Assembly: GCA_002389505.1 (NCBI GenBank)
Contig: DGPA01000001.1
Coordinates: forward strand, 1 to 23,907
Direction of reading: 5' to 3'
Source: Halieaceae bacterium UBA4452
GTDB lineage: Bacteria > Pseudomonadota > Gammaproteobacteria > Pseudomonadales > Halieaceae
Length of the DNA: 23,907 nt
Shown: one piece after another, positions 14,588-23,627 of the stretch
How the letters are laid out: the number at the start of each line of letters is the position of its first letter
Position numbering within the stretch: the stretch's first letter is position 1
Made by a program: the position numbers and the translations under genes
Notes under the pieces: generated by a model
Told to the model about the DNA's origin: nothing
What the model saw: the letters and a program-made list of their open reading frames with translations, nothing else
Databases searched by the model: none

Positions 14588-15388
14588 TTACACCGATTCC
14601 GCGAGCGTATTAGCCAGTGAAACAAACGCTGAAAGGCTTAAGGTTTCAGCGCGGCAGCCGGGATCGATATGTAATGCCTCTAATTGCTGGTCATCAAACA
14701 CGCCCTTAACATTATTGCGCAGAGTTTTTCGGCGCTGAGAAAAAGCCAGCTGAACCACCGAAGCCAGTTTTTTTCGATCACAGCGGGGCACTTCGCCAGG
14801 GGATTTCGGGGACAGTCTTACAATGGCAGATTGGACTTTGGGCGGCGGCTGAAAAGCCTCGGGTGGGACGTCAAACAAATGACTAACGTGACACTGATAC
14901 TGGCTCATAATGCCTAGACGCCCCCAGTGTTTAGAACCCGGTTGCGCGGCTAGGCGTTCGACCACTTCGCGCTGAAGCATAAAGTGCATATCAAGAATAC
15001 TACCCGCCGATTCAAGCAGCTTAAAAATAATAGGGGTGGAAATGTTATAGGGGAGGTTGCCAACAATCCGTAACGGTTGACCGTTTATAACGAGCTGGTT
15101 GAAGTCGAACGTCAGCGCGTCGGCGTTGTGCAGTGCGAACCCCGGATATACGCTAAATGACGCCAGTAACAGGGTGATTAAATCGCGGTCAAGCTCAATG
15201 GCGTCGAACCGACAACGGGAAGGGACCAGTGCTTCAGTGAGTGCTCCCTGCCCCGGGCCAATCTCGACCAGATGATCATCGGCTTGAGGCGCTATCGCGC
15301 GTGCTATGGCCTGAATGACCGCGTCATCCTGCAAAAAATTCTGCCCAAAGCGCTTTCTAGGCAGATGTCCGACCCTTGCTGACTTCAT
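14588..15388 (-). CDS. rsmA: 16S rRNA dimethyladenosine transferase RsmA (KsgA)
   Basis: RsmA dimethylates the two adjacent adenosines in the 3' hairpin of 16S rRNA (A1518 and A1519 in E. coli), a late check in 30S assembly, using S-adenosylmethionine. The 266 residues show RKRFGQNFL at 12-20, the cofactor motif VEIGPGQGALTE near 42, and the catalytic NLPYNISTP near 115. FSQRRKTLRNN is typical of the C-terminal domain. A basic start (MKSARVGHLPRKR) fits. It lies 124 bases downstream of the H-NS-like gene; no clear promoter was seen in that gap. Confidence 0.97.
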   Translation of the reverse strand: MKSARVGHLPRKRFGQNFLQDDAVIQAIARAIAPQADDHLVEIGPGQGALTEALVPSRCRFDAIELDRDLITLLLASFSVYPGFALHNADALTFDFNQLVINGQPLRIVGNLPYNISTPIIFKLLESAGSILDMHFMLQREVVERLAAQPGSKHWGRLGIMSQYQCHVSHLFDVPPEAFQPPPKVQSAIVRLSPKSPGEVPRCDRKKLASVVQLAFSQRRKTLRNNVKGVFDDQQLEALHIDPGCRAETLSLSAFVSLANTLAESV

Positions 15389-15512
15389 GGATTCGCTCTC
15401 ACTGCGCTATGGGGCTTGGCAAGGGTTTTACGCGCTCGCCTAGCCGTGGTCAGCTGCCTACTGCCGGCGGTCACTGTTAGCTATCTGTGCTCAGTGCGCA
15501 GGTAAGCGGTGC

Positions 15513-15947
15513 TCACTCGTTGATGAGACAAGAATCGAGCGAGCCACCGTTGGCGATGAGTTCACGAAAGACCACGGGCATACGACCGCGACCGGTCCAC
15601 TGAACCTGTTTTCCGTCCACCAATATTTGGTATTTTGCCGCCACCTTTTTGCCTTTCCGTGCGCCCGCTTTTTTCTTGCTTGGTCGACGCTGGGCTGTTT
15701 TTTTATTGGCTAGCTTTGCGACGTCGTTTGCACTCAACCCCATATCAGCCATTATCGCTGTGAGCTTTTTAATGTCAGCAGCGCGTTTTTTAGCTTGTTT
15801 ATTTGCGTCACGCTTTCGCGCGGCGTTCAAGGTCGCATTAAGGTGATTAATCGCGCTTTCTATTTGCTGGATCGTCAAGGCTTTCGCTAGGCGGTTGGCA
15901 GTCGCCTTAGATTTTGCTATCGCCAATAATGTGTTAGTACTGGGCAT
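15513..15947 (-). CDS. H-NS family nucleoid-associated protein
   Basis: The 144 residues start at the ATG at 15947, which has GGAG eight bases upstream; the longer open frame to 15971 has no such site. The N-terminal half is helical and charged, with many Ala and Lys, fitting the oligomerisation and coiled-coil part of H-NS proteins. A very basic linker (near residues 80-100) precedes the C-terminal DNA-binding domain, which has the family signature WTGRGRMP, close to WTGQGR of H-NS, and ends GGSLDSCLI. Such proteins bind AT-rich DNA and silence genes. It is inserted between pdxA and rsmA, genes that normally adjoin. The 134 bases upstream are strikingly AT-rich, so self-binding is plausible (inference). 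Confidence 0.85.
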   Translation of the reverse strand: MPSTNTLLAIAKSKATANRLAKALTIQQIESAINHLNATLNAARKRDANKQAKKRAADIKKLTAIMADMGLSANDVAKLANKKTAQRRPSKKKAGARKGKKVAAKYQILVDGKQVQWTGRGRMPVVFRELIANGGSLDSCLINE

Positions 15948-16001
15948 ACGTTGTTCTCCACAGGTAGTCATCGATTAATAGGGATATAATAACTCGAGCA
16001 C

Positions 16002-16017
16002 GGTATTCTCGAATACC
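16002..16017. promoter_or_regulatory. Inverted repeat upstream of H-NS-like gene
   Basis: GGTATTC and GAATACC are perfect seven-base arms with a two-base centre, within the AT-rich pdxA/H-NS-like gap, 55 bases before the H-NS-like start. TTATTATAT (minus strand), between it and the gene, may be a -10 region. It could be an operator or a hairpin at the end of pdxA transcription; there is no T-run directly after it. Confidence 0.35.
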
Positions 16018-16081
16018 ATTTATAAGGAAAACTAATAAATATTATCAGGAAATTAATAAACAGTGCTGCTGAATATGCATT

Positions 16082-17101
16082 TCACGCTCTATTTTTCATC
16101 TGACATAAGACGAGTGCTTGATGAATAGCTGCCAGTAAACTATCGGCGCGGGCCTTCGATGTTCCCGCTAAATCGAGGGCAGTACCATGGTCAACCGAAG
16201 TTCGCAGGAAAGGCAAACCCAGCGTAATGTTGACCGCTTCACCAAAGCTCGCGTATTTCAGCACCGGCAAGCCTTGATCGTGGTACATAGCCAAATAGGC
16301 ATCGGTTGTTTGGCGAATATCAGTATTAAAAGCGGTATCTGCCGGCAGAGGGCCCTGTAATATCAGCCCTTGACCACGTAACTTTTCAATAACGGGCCTA
16401 ATAGTTTGCTGTTCTTCATGCCCTAAATGCCCCCCTTCCCCTGCATGGGGATTAAGCCCAAGAACCGTTATACGCGGCGATGCAATGCCAAATTTTTTGA
16501 TCAGTTCGGACTGCAGAATAATCAACGTCCGCTCTACATGCTGACAGGTAATGGCATCTGACACGTCGCGTAATGGCAGGTGAGTGGTCGCTAGTGCCAC
16601 CCGCAGGTCACCGGCCGCCAGCATCATGACTACCTGTGGGGTATCACTCAGCTCAGCCAAAAACTCGGTATGGCCACTAAACGGAAAGCCCGCATCGTTA
16701 ATAATAGATTTCTGTACCGGGGCGGTAATCATGGCCTGGGCTTCTCCGGTCTCACACAGCGTGGCCGCCAAATTAAGCGAGGCTAGGACGTAACTAGCGT
16801 TACGTGCATCGAGTTTGCCGGGGGTGGCTGGGACTCTCAGCGGTATGTGGATATAGCGCAGAGTCCCCGCTTCTGAGCGCACTGGCGGGGCATTGGTATT
16901 GGCCGGTACTAGCGCCACCTCTAATCCTAGCTGGCGCGCCCTGACTTCTATGAGTGCGCGATCGGCAATACAGACTATCTCGGCGGGCCAGTCTTGTTGG
17001 GCGGCTTTGATGACGATATCTGGACCAATACCCGCCGGTTCTCCAGCAGTAATAATAAGCCGAGGAATCACGCTGGGCTCATTGTGCGAGTCAGGGTTCA
17101 C
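16082..17101 (-). CDS. pdxA: 4-hydroxythreonine-4-phosphate dehydrogenase PdxA
   Basis: PdxA oxidises 4-phosphohydroxythreonine with NAD in the DXP-dependent pathway to pyridoxal phosphate. The 339 residues contain ITAGEPAGIGPDI near 17, the three metal-binding His segments SGHTEFLAEL, NPHAGEGGHLG and MYHDQGLPVLK, and the active-site part GPLPADTAF. LRTSVDHGTALDLAG closes the family pattern. The start is a GTG overlapping the surA stop as GTGA, so it is translationally coupled to surA as in the usual surA-pdxA arrangement. The length is normal. Confidence 0.97.
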   Translation of the reverse strand: MNPDSHNEPSVIPRLIITAGEPAGIGPDIVIKAAQQDWPAEIVCIADRALIEVRARQLGLEVALVPANTNAPPVRSEAGTLRYIHIPLRVPATPGKLDARNASYVLASLNLAATLCETGEAQAMITAPVQKSIINDAGFPFSGHTEFLAELSDTPQVVMMLAAGDLRVALATTHLPLRDVSDAITCQHVERTLIILQSELIKKFGIASPRITVLGLNPHAGEGGHLGHEEQQTIRPVIEKLRGQGLILQGPLPADTAFNTDIRQTTDAYLAMYHDQGLPVLKYASFGEAVNITLGLPFLRTSVDHGTALDLAGTSKARADSLLAAIHQALVLCQMKNRA

Positions 17102-18387
17102 TTTATGTCGACGAACGCCTCTTCGCGGATCTTACGTAACCAAGCTTCCAGCTCCTCTTCATATTTTTGATCGTGAAGATAATTCATCACTTGGCGTCGG
17201 CGCATGTCCTCGGCGATATTTTGTTCTCGTCGTCCCGTCACTTCCAAAACGTGCCAGCCAAACTCTGAACGGATGGCTTCTGACATTTCGCCGACGGGGG
17301 TTTCCCCCATGGCCGCCTCAAATTCGGGAACCATCTGTCCAGGACTGGTCCACCCTAGCTCGCCGCCTTCTTGCGCGGAGCCAATATCGTCCGAGAACTC
17401 TTTTGCCAACGCTTCGAACGCTTCGCCGTCGAGAATACGTTGTCGTAGGGACAGCGTGAGCGCCTTGGCTGCCTGGTCGTCCAGCACCTCATTGGGTTTT
17501 ATGAGAATGTGTCGAACTTCGGTTTGGTCAATCATCCGTTTGCGACCGCGCTCATCTACTAAATATACGAGATGGAAGCCCGCACCACTGGTTACCTTTG
17601 CGGTATCACCTGCACCAAGCGCAGGGATGACATCGGTAAACATACTGGGAATGTCTGCAAGTTTACGCCAGCCCAAATCGCCGCCTTTGAAGGCGTAGAG
17701 ATCTGTCCCCGATACCGCCTCATCAAAAGCTTGACCGGCGAGTATTTGAGCGAGCACTCTATCTACAAAGGCCTCTTTGCTTGCTTTCTCGGCTTTTGAG
17801 TCATTCTTTGACACCTCAACCAAAGCCTGTACTACTCGAAATTCGGGCTGCGTCATGGCTTCGCCCTCGTCAGTACCCATGAAGTTATCGACTTCTTGCT
17901 CTGAGATCTCAATGCCGCGATTCACATTGCCTTGCTGGACTCGCTGTAGCGTCAACTCTTGCCGTACTTGCTCGCGCATAGCAAAAAAACTCTCCCCCTG
18001 GGCCTCAACGGCACCCCGAAACTGCTCCAGCGTGAGATTGTTTTGTCCAGCCATTCGGCGCATAGCGTCGTCAAGCTGAGCATCGGGAATGCGAATGCCA
18101 TAGCGCAATGCTAGTTGCATCTGAATGCTTTCGAGGATCAGCCGATCCAACGTTTCACGCACCAAGATCTCTTGCTCGGGTAACTCGACATCCTGGCGTT
18201 CGAGATTCTGAGTGACCAGAGTCAGGCGTTCACGTAACTCGCTCGCTAGAATAATATCGTCATCGACAATGGCGACAATTTGGTCGAGCGTTTCAACCTG
18301 AGCGCTCGTCGTATTAACACCCAGTAGCGTTAACAACAGGGCGATGAGGAGGGATCGACAACAGTGACCGTGCTGGATAGTTAGCAT
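17098..18387 (-). CDS. surA: Periplasmic chaperone / peptidyl-prolyl isomerase SurA
   Basis: SurA escorts unfolded outer-membrane proteins, including LptD, through the periplasm to the BAM complex. The 429 residues begin with a signal peptide (SLLIALLLTLLGVNTTSAQ). The SurA N-domain follows (VDDDIILASELRERL, then AQLDDAMRRMAGQNNLTLEQF), then two parvulin domains. The second has the full pattern VRHILIKP, AKEFSDD, GGELGWTSPGQMVPEFE and FGWHVLEV. The first is more diverged (GGDLGWRKLADIP). Its own promoter must lie in the 74-base divergent gap, where TATACT (minus strand, 18423-18428) is a possible -10 with no good -35. In relatives surA directly follows lptD; here a metalloprotease gene on the other strand separates them. 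Confidence 0.96.
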   Translation of the reverse strand: MLTIQHGHCCRSLLIALLLTLLGVNTTSAQVETLDQIVAIVDDDIILASELRERLTLVTQNLERQDVELPEQEILVRETLDRLILESIQMQLALRYGIRIPDAQLDDAMRRMAGQNNLTLEQFRGAVEAQGESFFAMREQVRQELTLQRVQQGNVNRGIEISEQEVDNFMGTDEGEAMTQPEFRVVQALVEVSKNDSKAEKASKEAFVDRVLAQILAGQAFDEAVSGTDLYAFKGGDLGWRKLADIPSMFTDVIPALGAGDTAKVTSGAGFHLVYLVDERGRKRMIDQTEVRHILIKPNEVLDDQAAKALTLSLRQRILDGEAFEALAKEFSDDIGSAQEGGELGWTSPGQMVPEFEAAMGETPVGEMSEAIRSEFGWHVLEVTGRREQNIAEDMRRRQVMNYLHDQKYEEELEAWLRKIREEAFVDIK

Positions 18388-18424
18388 TGCAGGTTCGTCT
18401 CAGCTTGTTTGATAAGTGAGGTAG

Positions 18425-18440
18425 TATAATGAATCATTCA
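18425..18440 (+). promoter_or_regulatory. Possible -10 box and palindrome before metalloprotease gene
   Basis: A perfect TATAAT (18425-18430) is followed directly by the palindrome TGAATCATTCA (18430-18440). Transcription would start inside the palindrome, about 25 bases before the ATG. No good -35 is present at normal spacing. A minus-strand TATACT overlaps the same bases, so one site could affect both surA and the protease. Confidence 0.4.
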
Positions 18441-18461
18441 GCCCTGTGAGTGGAAGTGAAT

Positions 18462-20969
18462 ATGTCCCGATTATTGTCAGTGTTTCTCACCTGTTGGGTG
18501 ACGGCTGTGTTGCCGTGCATGGCTCAGAGCACTGCAGGGGGGCCGGCCAATGCCCTGGGACAGCCGCCAGCGAGCAGTGAATCCACCGCTTTCGCTGACA
18601 TTATTAGCGCGAGTGAATATCGAGAGGGCTTTCTGCCTCTTTACTGGCACGCGGCTTCAGGCACATTGTATGCCCAAATCGATCAGCTACAGCAGCCATT
18701 TATCTATTACACCAGTTTGTCTCAAGGCGTTGGCTCCAATGACCTAGGCCTCGACCGCGGCCGGCTGGGTGATACGCACTTGGCACAATTTGAGCGAATC
18801 GGCCCGAAAGTGTTGCTTATGGCACTGAATACCCGGTTTCGAGCCCACTCTGACAACGCCGCTGAACGGCGCGCGGTCGATGAAGCGTTTGCTCGTTCGG
18901 TGCTGTGGGGGTTTGAGGTCGCGGGGCAGTCGTCAGGCAGAGTATTTATTGATATGACGGCGTTTGCGCTAGCCGATAGCTTTGGGGTGAGCGAGCGTCT
19001 AGCTGCGTTAAAAGAGGGGAAATACAGCACAGATGCGTCTCGCTCAGCGATTAATGCGCAACGCACCAAAGGCTTTCCTGATAACTCAGAGATTGATGCG
19101 CTCGTCACCTTAACGGGCGAGTCGACGGGTCAGTACTTAACCACCGTGTCGCCCAGTAGGCATAGTGTGACCGTGAATGTGCATCATTCCTTTGTCCGAT
19201 TGCCTGACGGTGGTTACACGCCGCTTCCCTACGACCCAAGAGCCGGGTTCATCGATGGCGGGCAGCGGTTTATGGATTACGCGACGCCGTTGGGTCTGCC
19301 GGTACAGCGTGCCTACGCGTGGCGTCACCGTCTACACAAGCAGACTCCCGACGCGCCAATGAGCAAGCCCGTTGAGCCCATCGTTTACTATGTTGATCCC
19401 GGCACGCCCGAGCCTATTCGCAGTGCACTACTCGAAGGTGCGTCCTGGTGGAATCAGGCCTTTGAGGCCGCGGGCTTCCTCGATGGCTTCCAAGTCAAAT
19501 TACTCCCCAATGACGCCGATCCACTGGATGTTCGTTACAACGTCATCCAGTGGGTACATCGATCCACCCGCGGTTGGTCCTACGGCTACAGCATTCGTGA
19601 TCCGCGCACCCAAGAAATCCTCAAAGGCCATGTCACCTTGGGGTCCCTGCGTGCCCGCCAAGATTATTTAATTGCCGAGGGGTTGCTGGCACCCTATGGA
19701 GACGGTGAGGACAGCGAGACCGTGAGCGCGCAATTAGAGGCCTTCACGCTGGCACGTATTCGCCAGCTGGCCGCCCATGAAGTGGGCCACACCCTCGGTT
19801 TGGCGCATAACTTCGCCGCCAGTAGCAACGATCGTGCGTCGGTGATGGACTACCCCTATCCGCTGGTCACTGTGGGTGACGCCAATAACATTGATGTTTC
19901 TGATGCCTATGCTGTTGGCATAGGTGCCTGGGATAAACGGGCGATTACCTGGGGCTATGCAGACTTTCCTGAGGCGACCAATGCGGCGATCGCTCGTGAC
20001 GCGATAATAGCGGAAACCATTGCTTCAGGGCTCAGCTATGTGGAGGGCCAGCACGCCCGGGCAGACAGTTTCGCCAGTAGCGGTGGAGCGTGCCATAGTC
20101 GTGGTGCCTTGTGGGACAATGGCGCAGATCCGGTCGCTGAGCTCAATCGACTGATGACGCTACGGCGCGTGGTGCTGGATAGATTCTCCGACGCGGTTAT
20201 TCAGACAGGTGAACCCCTCGCGCGCATTGAGGAAGTGTTAGTGCCCGCGTATTTAATGCATCGTTACCAGTTGAAGGCGGCCGGCACGGTCTTGGGTGGT
20301 CGTGACTTCGTTTATGCACTCAAGGGCGATGGACAGCAGCCCACCCAGCAAGTCGACCCTGGACGTCAACGCGACGCGTTGGAGGCCCTACTCGCCACCT
20401 TGGAGCCTTCAGCCTTGCAGCTCTCGACAGCCCTGATAGAGGGGATTCCCCCGGCGCCGCCGCTCACCGGCAACCCCCGTGAGCAGTTCCGGCGTGATAC
20501 GGGCTATCTTTTCGACCCCATCGCGACCGCCGGTAGTGCCGCAGAGCTGACCCTACAGGTGCTGCTCGATCCGACGCGGGCGGCGAGACTCAATCGCCAG
20601 CGTATCTTGGATAAACAGCAGTTCGATTTCCCCCGGGTGTTGGACAAATTACTTCGGGCGACTTGGCAGGCGACACCGACCCGTGATCCCTACCTTATGC
20701 AGTTACAACAGCGGGTGCAGCAACTGGTCATGACCAAGTTGGCCCATCTCATGGCTAATCCACAGGCGAGCATCAGCGTCCGAGGCCAAGCCTTCGAGGC
20801 CTTGAGCACATTGCATGGCTGGCTGTCCGAGCGATTGTCCAGTGGCGGCAAGGTTGACAGTTGGCAGGCTCACTATCGGTTCAGCGCGGCGCGCATTGAC
20901 GCCTTGATGGCAACAGAGGACGCTTTTCTAACCCCCGCGCTGCCCGTGCCACCGGGGTCACCCATTTAA
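18462..20969 (+). CDS. Secreted zinc metalloprotease (met-zincin, DUF5117/DUF4953-like)
   Basis: The 835 residues start at the ATG at 18462, preceded five bases earlier by GGAAG; an in-frame GTG at 18450 would add four residues. A signal peptide (RLLSVFLTCWVTAVLPCMAQS) sends it out of the cytoplasm. The zinc site HEVGHTLGLAH (439-449) has the three His and Glu of a metzincin-type protease, and SVMDYPYP about 16 residues later supplies the Met-turn. The N-terminal part (FLPLYWHAASGTLYAQI to roughly residue 190) and the long helical C-terminal part resemble large bacterial proteins annotated as zinc-dependent metalloprotease with DUF5117 and DUF4953 domains. Substrates of that group are unknown to me. 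It is inserted between surA and lptD on the opposite strand, which suggests later arrival, although codon use looks ordinary by eye. Confidence 0.85.
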   Translation: MSRLLSVFLTCWVTAVLPCMAQSTAGGPANALGQPPASSESTAFADIISASEYREGFLPLYWHAASGTLYAQIDQLQQPFIYYTSLSQGVGSNDLGLDRGRLGDTHLAQFERIGPKVLLMALNTRFRAHSDNAAERRAVDEAFARSVLWGFEVAGQSSGRVFIDMTAFALADSFGVSERLAALKEGKYSTDASRSAINAQRTKGFPDNSEIDALVTLTGESTGQYLTTVSPSRHSVTVNVHHSFVRLPDGGYTPLPYDPRAGFIDGGQRFMDYATPLGLPVQRAYAWRHRLHKQTPDAPMSKPVEPIVYYVDPGTPEPIRSALLEGASWWNQAFEAAGFLDGFQVKLLPNDADPLDVRYNVIQWVHRSTRGWSYGYSIRDPRTQEILKGHVTLGSLRARQDYLIAEGLLAPYGDGEDSETVSAQLEAFTLARIRQLAAHEVGHTLGLAHNFAASSNDRASVMDYPYPLVTVGDANNIDVSDAYAVGIGAWDKRAITWGYADFPEATNAAIARDAIIAETIASGLSYVEGQHARADSFASSGGACHSRGALWDNGADPVAELNRLMTLRRVVLDRFSDAVIQTGEPLARIEEVLVPAYLMHRYQLKAAGTVLGGRDFVYALKGDGQQPTQQVDPGRQRDALEALLATLEPSALQLSTALIEGIPPAPPLTGNPREQFRRDTGYLFDPIATAGSAAELTLQVLLDPTRAARLNRQRILDKQQFDFPRVLDKLLRATWQATPTRDPYLMQLQQRVQQLVMTKLAHLMANPQASISVRGQAFEALSTLHGWLSERLSSGGKVDSWQAHYRFSAARIDALMATEDAFLTPALPVPPGSPI

Positions 20970-20973
20970 AGGG

Positions 20974-20997
20974 CTGACGTCACTGGAGCGACGTGAG
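20974..20997. terminator. Imperfect hairpin between convergent protease and lptD genes
   Basis: CTGACGTC can pair with GACGTGAG (five pairs, one mismatch, two pairs) across eight bases, just after the protease stop. No T-run follows. The rest of the 165-base gap holds a ten-base palindrome CAAGCGCTTG (21058-21067) and no canonical terminator. Confidence 0.25.
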
Positions 20998-21134
20998 AGC
21001 GAGCGGGGATGACGAGTATGAGCGTTAGATTGGGCTTATAGCGAGCCGTTGTCTACCCAAGCGCTTGTCAACCGGGCATTGATTTTCCACAGTGTCTCGT
21101 GCGCCAAGGCGGGTTACCGACGCTTTTGCTTGCG

Positions 21135-23627
21135 CTAGTATCGATCTTGGAAGCCTCGAATCATATCGCCCAGTAAATTGTCGACGCGATTGCCAATACC
21201 GCCCATGCCTTTTAAGACGAATTGAAACTGCAGGGAATCTTCGCGTTCGAGTTGGGGGTCGGTGAAATCAACAAGGGCGCGGCCGTCGGTATCGACGTAG
21301 CGCATATAGAGCGCTCTGACTTGCCAGCAGCAGTCATCGTATTCCACGCCGAACAGTTCCTCTACCGCAAGTGACGCTTCGATACTGTATTCGAAGGCGG
21401 CAAACAGTCGCCAGTTGTCGTTAATGGTGAAGTAGGTAGAAAAGTTGGCCTGCTCGGTCGTCGATTGCTGCCTTTGTGAGGGTGGTGGCTCCCGCAGCGT
21501 ATAGCCCGCATTGAACACGCTGCCATTACCGGGTCGATAGCCAATGTGTAGGCTGGCCGCGTCAAAGGAGCGCTCTTTGCTGTCATAGAGCAGACTCGAG
21601 CGGAGAGTCCAGTTCTCGGTGGGCAGCCAATTGGCCTGGGCAGCGACCGCAGAGCGATGGTCGGTTAACGGCGCATCGCTAGCGTTCAGGCGTACGCGAC
21701 GGTCGTCGAAATAGTAAATCTGACCAATACTGGCGTTTAGCCGTTCCCGGCCATCGCTGTTGGCAAATAGCCGAGTGGTAATGCCGACCGAGGCTTGGTG
21801 CGCATCGTCGAGCCGGTCGTAGCCTGAAAAGCGCGTGTCTCGATAGAGCTGATTAAAGCTGAACGTCAGTTCTGCGCTGTCAAAGTCGGGTTGATCGCCT
21901 TGCGCATCGTACTGACTGTACAAATAAAATAGTCGGGGCTCCAGCGTTTGCGTGAACCCCTCGCCAGCGAGGGAAAGCGGGCGCTCAAAGCGTAACCCGA
22001 CGTCGAGGCTGGCAGTGGCTGAGTGTGCGCTGGGCTCCTCGTTTGAGGCGGCGTTGGTGGGTGATAACAAAGACTCATCAAGTCGATAGCTAAGGTGTCG
22101 ATAGCTGACGGTAGGGGTGACAAAGCCTGACAGCCAATTCATGGGGTAGCTGAGCCCCAGATCGGTGTAGAGGCGTTGACCGGTCGTGCGCTCATCACTT
22201 GCCTCAAAGCGAGAGTACTGGGCTAGGGCGATGGGCTGTAGCCCTAACCAGCGGGTGTCGCCGCGCCACTGCGCGGTGACTTGCGGTAATTTCTTATAGT
22301 CGTTACCAATGTCATCGACCAAACTCTGGAACGCCTGAGCCTGCACGCGGACTAACCAGTCCTCACCTAAATAGTCCAGCTGCCCCAGCTGCATCAACGC
22401 GGTTTGTCGCTGGCTGCTCAGCTGTTGGTTATTCAAATCGCGAATGTATTCCCCGTCGCTGACTCGGGTGTAATTAAGGCGCGTTCGCCAGCTTGTACCC
22501 ATAGTGCCCGTTTGTTTGACGCCGACTAGCCAGCGCGTGCCATCGCCGTCCTCAGCGTCCGCTTTGTATTTCTTATCGCTACCCAGATACGCGCCATTGA
22601 CCTCCCATGAGCCCAGCGCATCGCCCAAATAGCGAGTGTTGATCTGGTGATTGAGTCCTCGTTCGGCAATATAGCGGGGCGAATACGTGGCGTCGTAATG
22701 GGCGGCAAGGTTGATGTAAATGGGTACGGTGACATCGAGCCCGCCGCGAGTATCCGAGCCTATGTCGGGCCACAGCACGCCGGTTTTGCGGCGCTCATCA
22801 ATGGGGAATTGAATCCACGGGACATAAAACACCGGCGTGTCACCGATATAGAGCTTGGCATCTCTCGCTTCACCGACGCCGGTGCTGGGATCTAGGTCAA
22901 TCTGTCGACTGCTCAGGTACCAGCGTGGATTGTTTGGCGCGCAGTAGGTCATACTGCCCTCAGTAATGGCGAGTTGCCCGTTGGCGCTGCGCGCTAACTG
23001 TGTTGCCGAGCCAGTCATATGACTGTCATGCAAGGCAAAGCGGGCGTCGGTAACCGTGGCGTATTGTCGGCCACTGTCATAGGTTGCCTGCTCGCCCCGG
23101 ACGACTACGCCCTTCTCACGCAGGGTGACATTGCCTTCGGCCACGCCTACCTGTTGTGCGCGGTCAATGCGCAGCCGATCGGCGCGCAGGGTGCGATGGC
23201 CTTGGGCGACTGTGACATCTCCCTCAAAGGTCATCGCGCTCTCGGTGACGCTGGAGTCGCTAGCACTAATGTCAATATTAGCACTGGCGGGATCGACCGT
23301 TGAGCGGTTTGCTAGGGGGTCGATAAAAGCCCCTCCGCACTGGCGACAGCGGCGGTCATGCTGGTCAGCCGGTAGCGTCTCAAGAGGGTGCCAGTCGAGT
23401 GATTTAACGACGGCTTGCGAGTGTAAAACGGTGCCCGGCTGTTCTGACGCCACGGAGTTCGCGCTGTAAGTCGCCAGCAGACCACTGATAGCGATGGCCA
23501 GCAGACTGTTTGACCTGACAGGGCTGGGGCAGCGGCGTAATGGGACTCGTTTCACTGGCGCTCGACTTAATCCGTGGCTAATGGGGAACAGCGGGATACC
23601 GGGTTGCTCCTCGTCTGGGTCGAGCAT
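21135..23627 (-). CDS. lptD: LPS-assembly outer-membrane protein LptD
   Basis: LptD is the outer-membrane barrel that, plugged by LptE, inserts lipopolysaccharide into the outer leaflet. The 830 residues comprise a signal sequence (SLLAIAISGLLATYSANSVAS), an OstA/LptA-like periplasmic jelly roll (about 125-240) and a large beta-barrel to the C-terminus. The four disulphide positions known from E. coli are present: an N-terminal Cys (here a pair, Cys94 and Cys97), Cys229, and the adjacent Cys766-Cys767. FYVPWIQFPIDERRKTG is a strong family landmark. The true start is uncertain: the ATG at 23627 gives an unusually long 40-residue lead before the hydrophobic core, while GTG at 23555 would give a start like VKRVPLRR, more usual in Pseudomonas. 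SurA, its chaperone, is encoded 2.7 kb downstream. Confidence 0.95.
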   Translation of the reverse strand: MLDPDEEQPGIPLFPISHGLSRAPVKRVPLRRCPSPVRSNSLLAIAISGLLATYSANSVASEQPGTVLHSQAVVKSLDWHPLETLPADQHDRRCRQCGGAFIDPLANRSTVDPASANIDISASDSSVTESAMTFEGDVTVAQGHRTLRADRLRIDRAQQVGVAEGNVTLREKGVVVRGEQATYDSGRQYATVTDARFALHDSHMTGSATQLARSANGQLAITEGSMTYCAPNNPRWYLSSRQIDLDPSTGVGEARDAKLYIGDTPVFYVPWIQFPIDERRKTGVLWPDIGSDTRGGLDVTVPIYINLAAHYDATYSPRYIAERGLNHQINTRYLGDALGSWEVNGAYLGSDKKYKADAEDGDGTRWLVGVKQTGTMGTSWRTRLNYTRVSDGEYIRDLNNQQLSSQRQTALMQLGQLDYLGEDWLVRVQAQAFQSLVDDIGNDYKKLPQVTAQWRGDTRWLGLQPIALAQYSRFEASDERTTGQRLYTDLGLSYPMNWLSGFVTPTVSYRHLSYRLDESLLSPTNAASNEEPSAHSATASLDVGLRFERPLSLAGEGFTQTLEPRLFYLYSQYDAQGDQPDFDSAELTFSFNQLYRDTRFSGYDRLDDAHQASVGITTRLFANSDGRERLNASIGQIYYFDDRRVRLNASDAPLTDHRSAVAAQANWLPTENWTLRSSLLYDSKERSFDAASLHIGYRPGNGSVFNAGYTLREPPPSQRQQSTTEQANFSTYFTINDNWRLFAAFEYSIEASLAVEELFGVEYDDCCWQVRALYMRYVDTDGRALVDFTDPQLEREDSLQFQFVLKGMGGIGNRVDNLLGDMIRGFQDRY

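Noticed and set aside
16893..17459. Open frame of 188 codons opposite pdxA/surA
   Set aside because: Spans the antisense of two well-identified genes; composition is that of a shadow frame.
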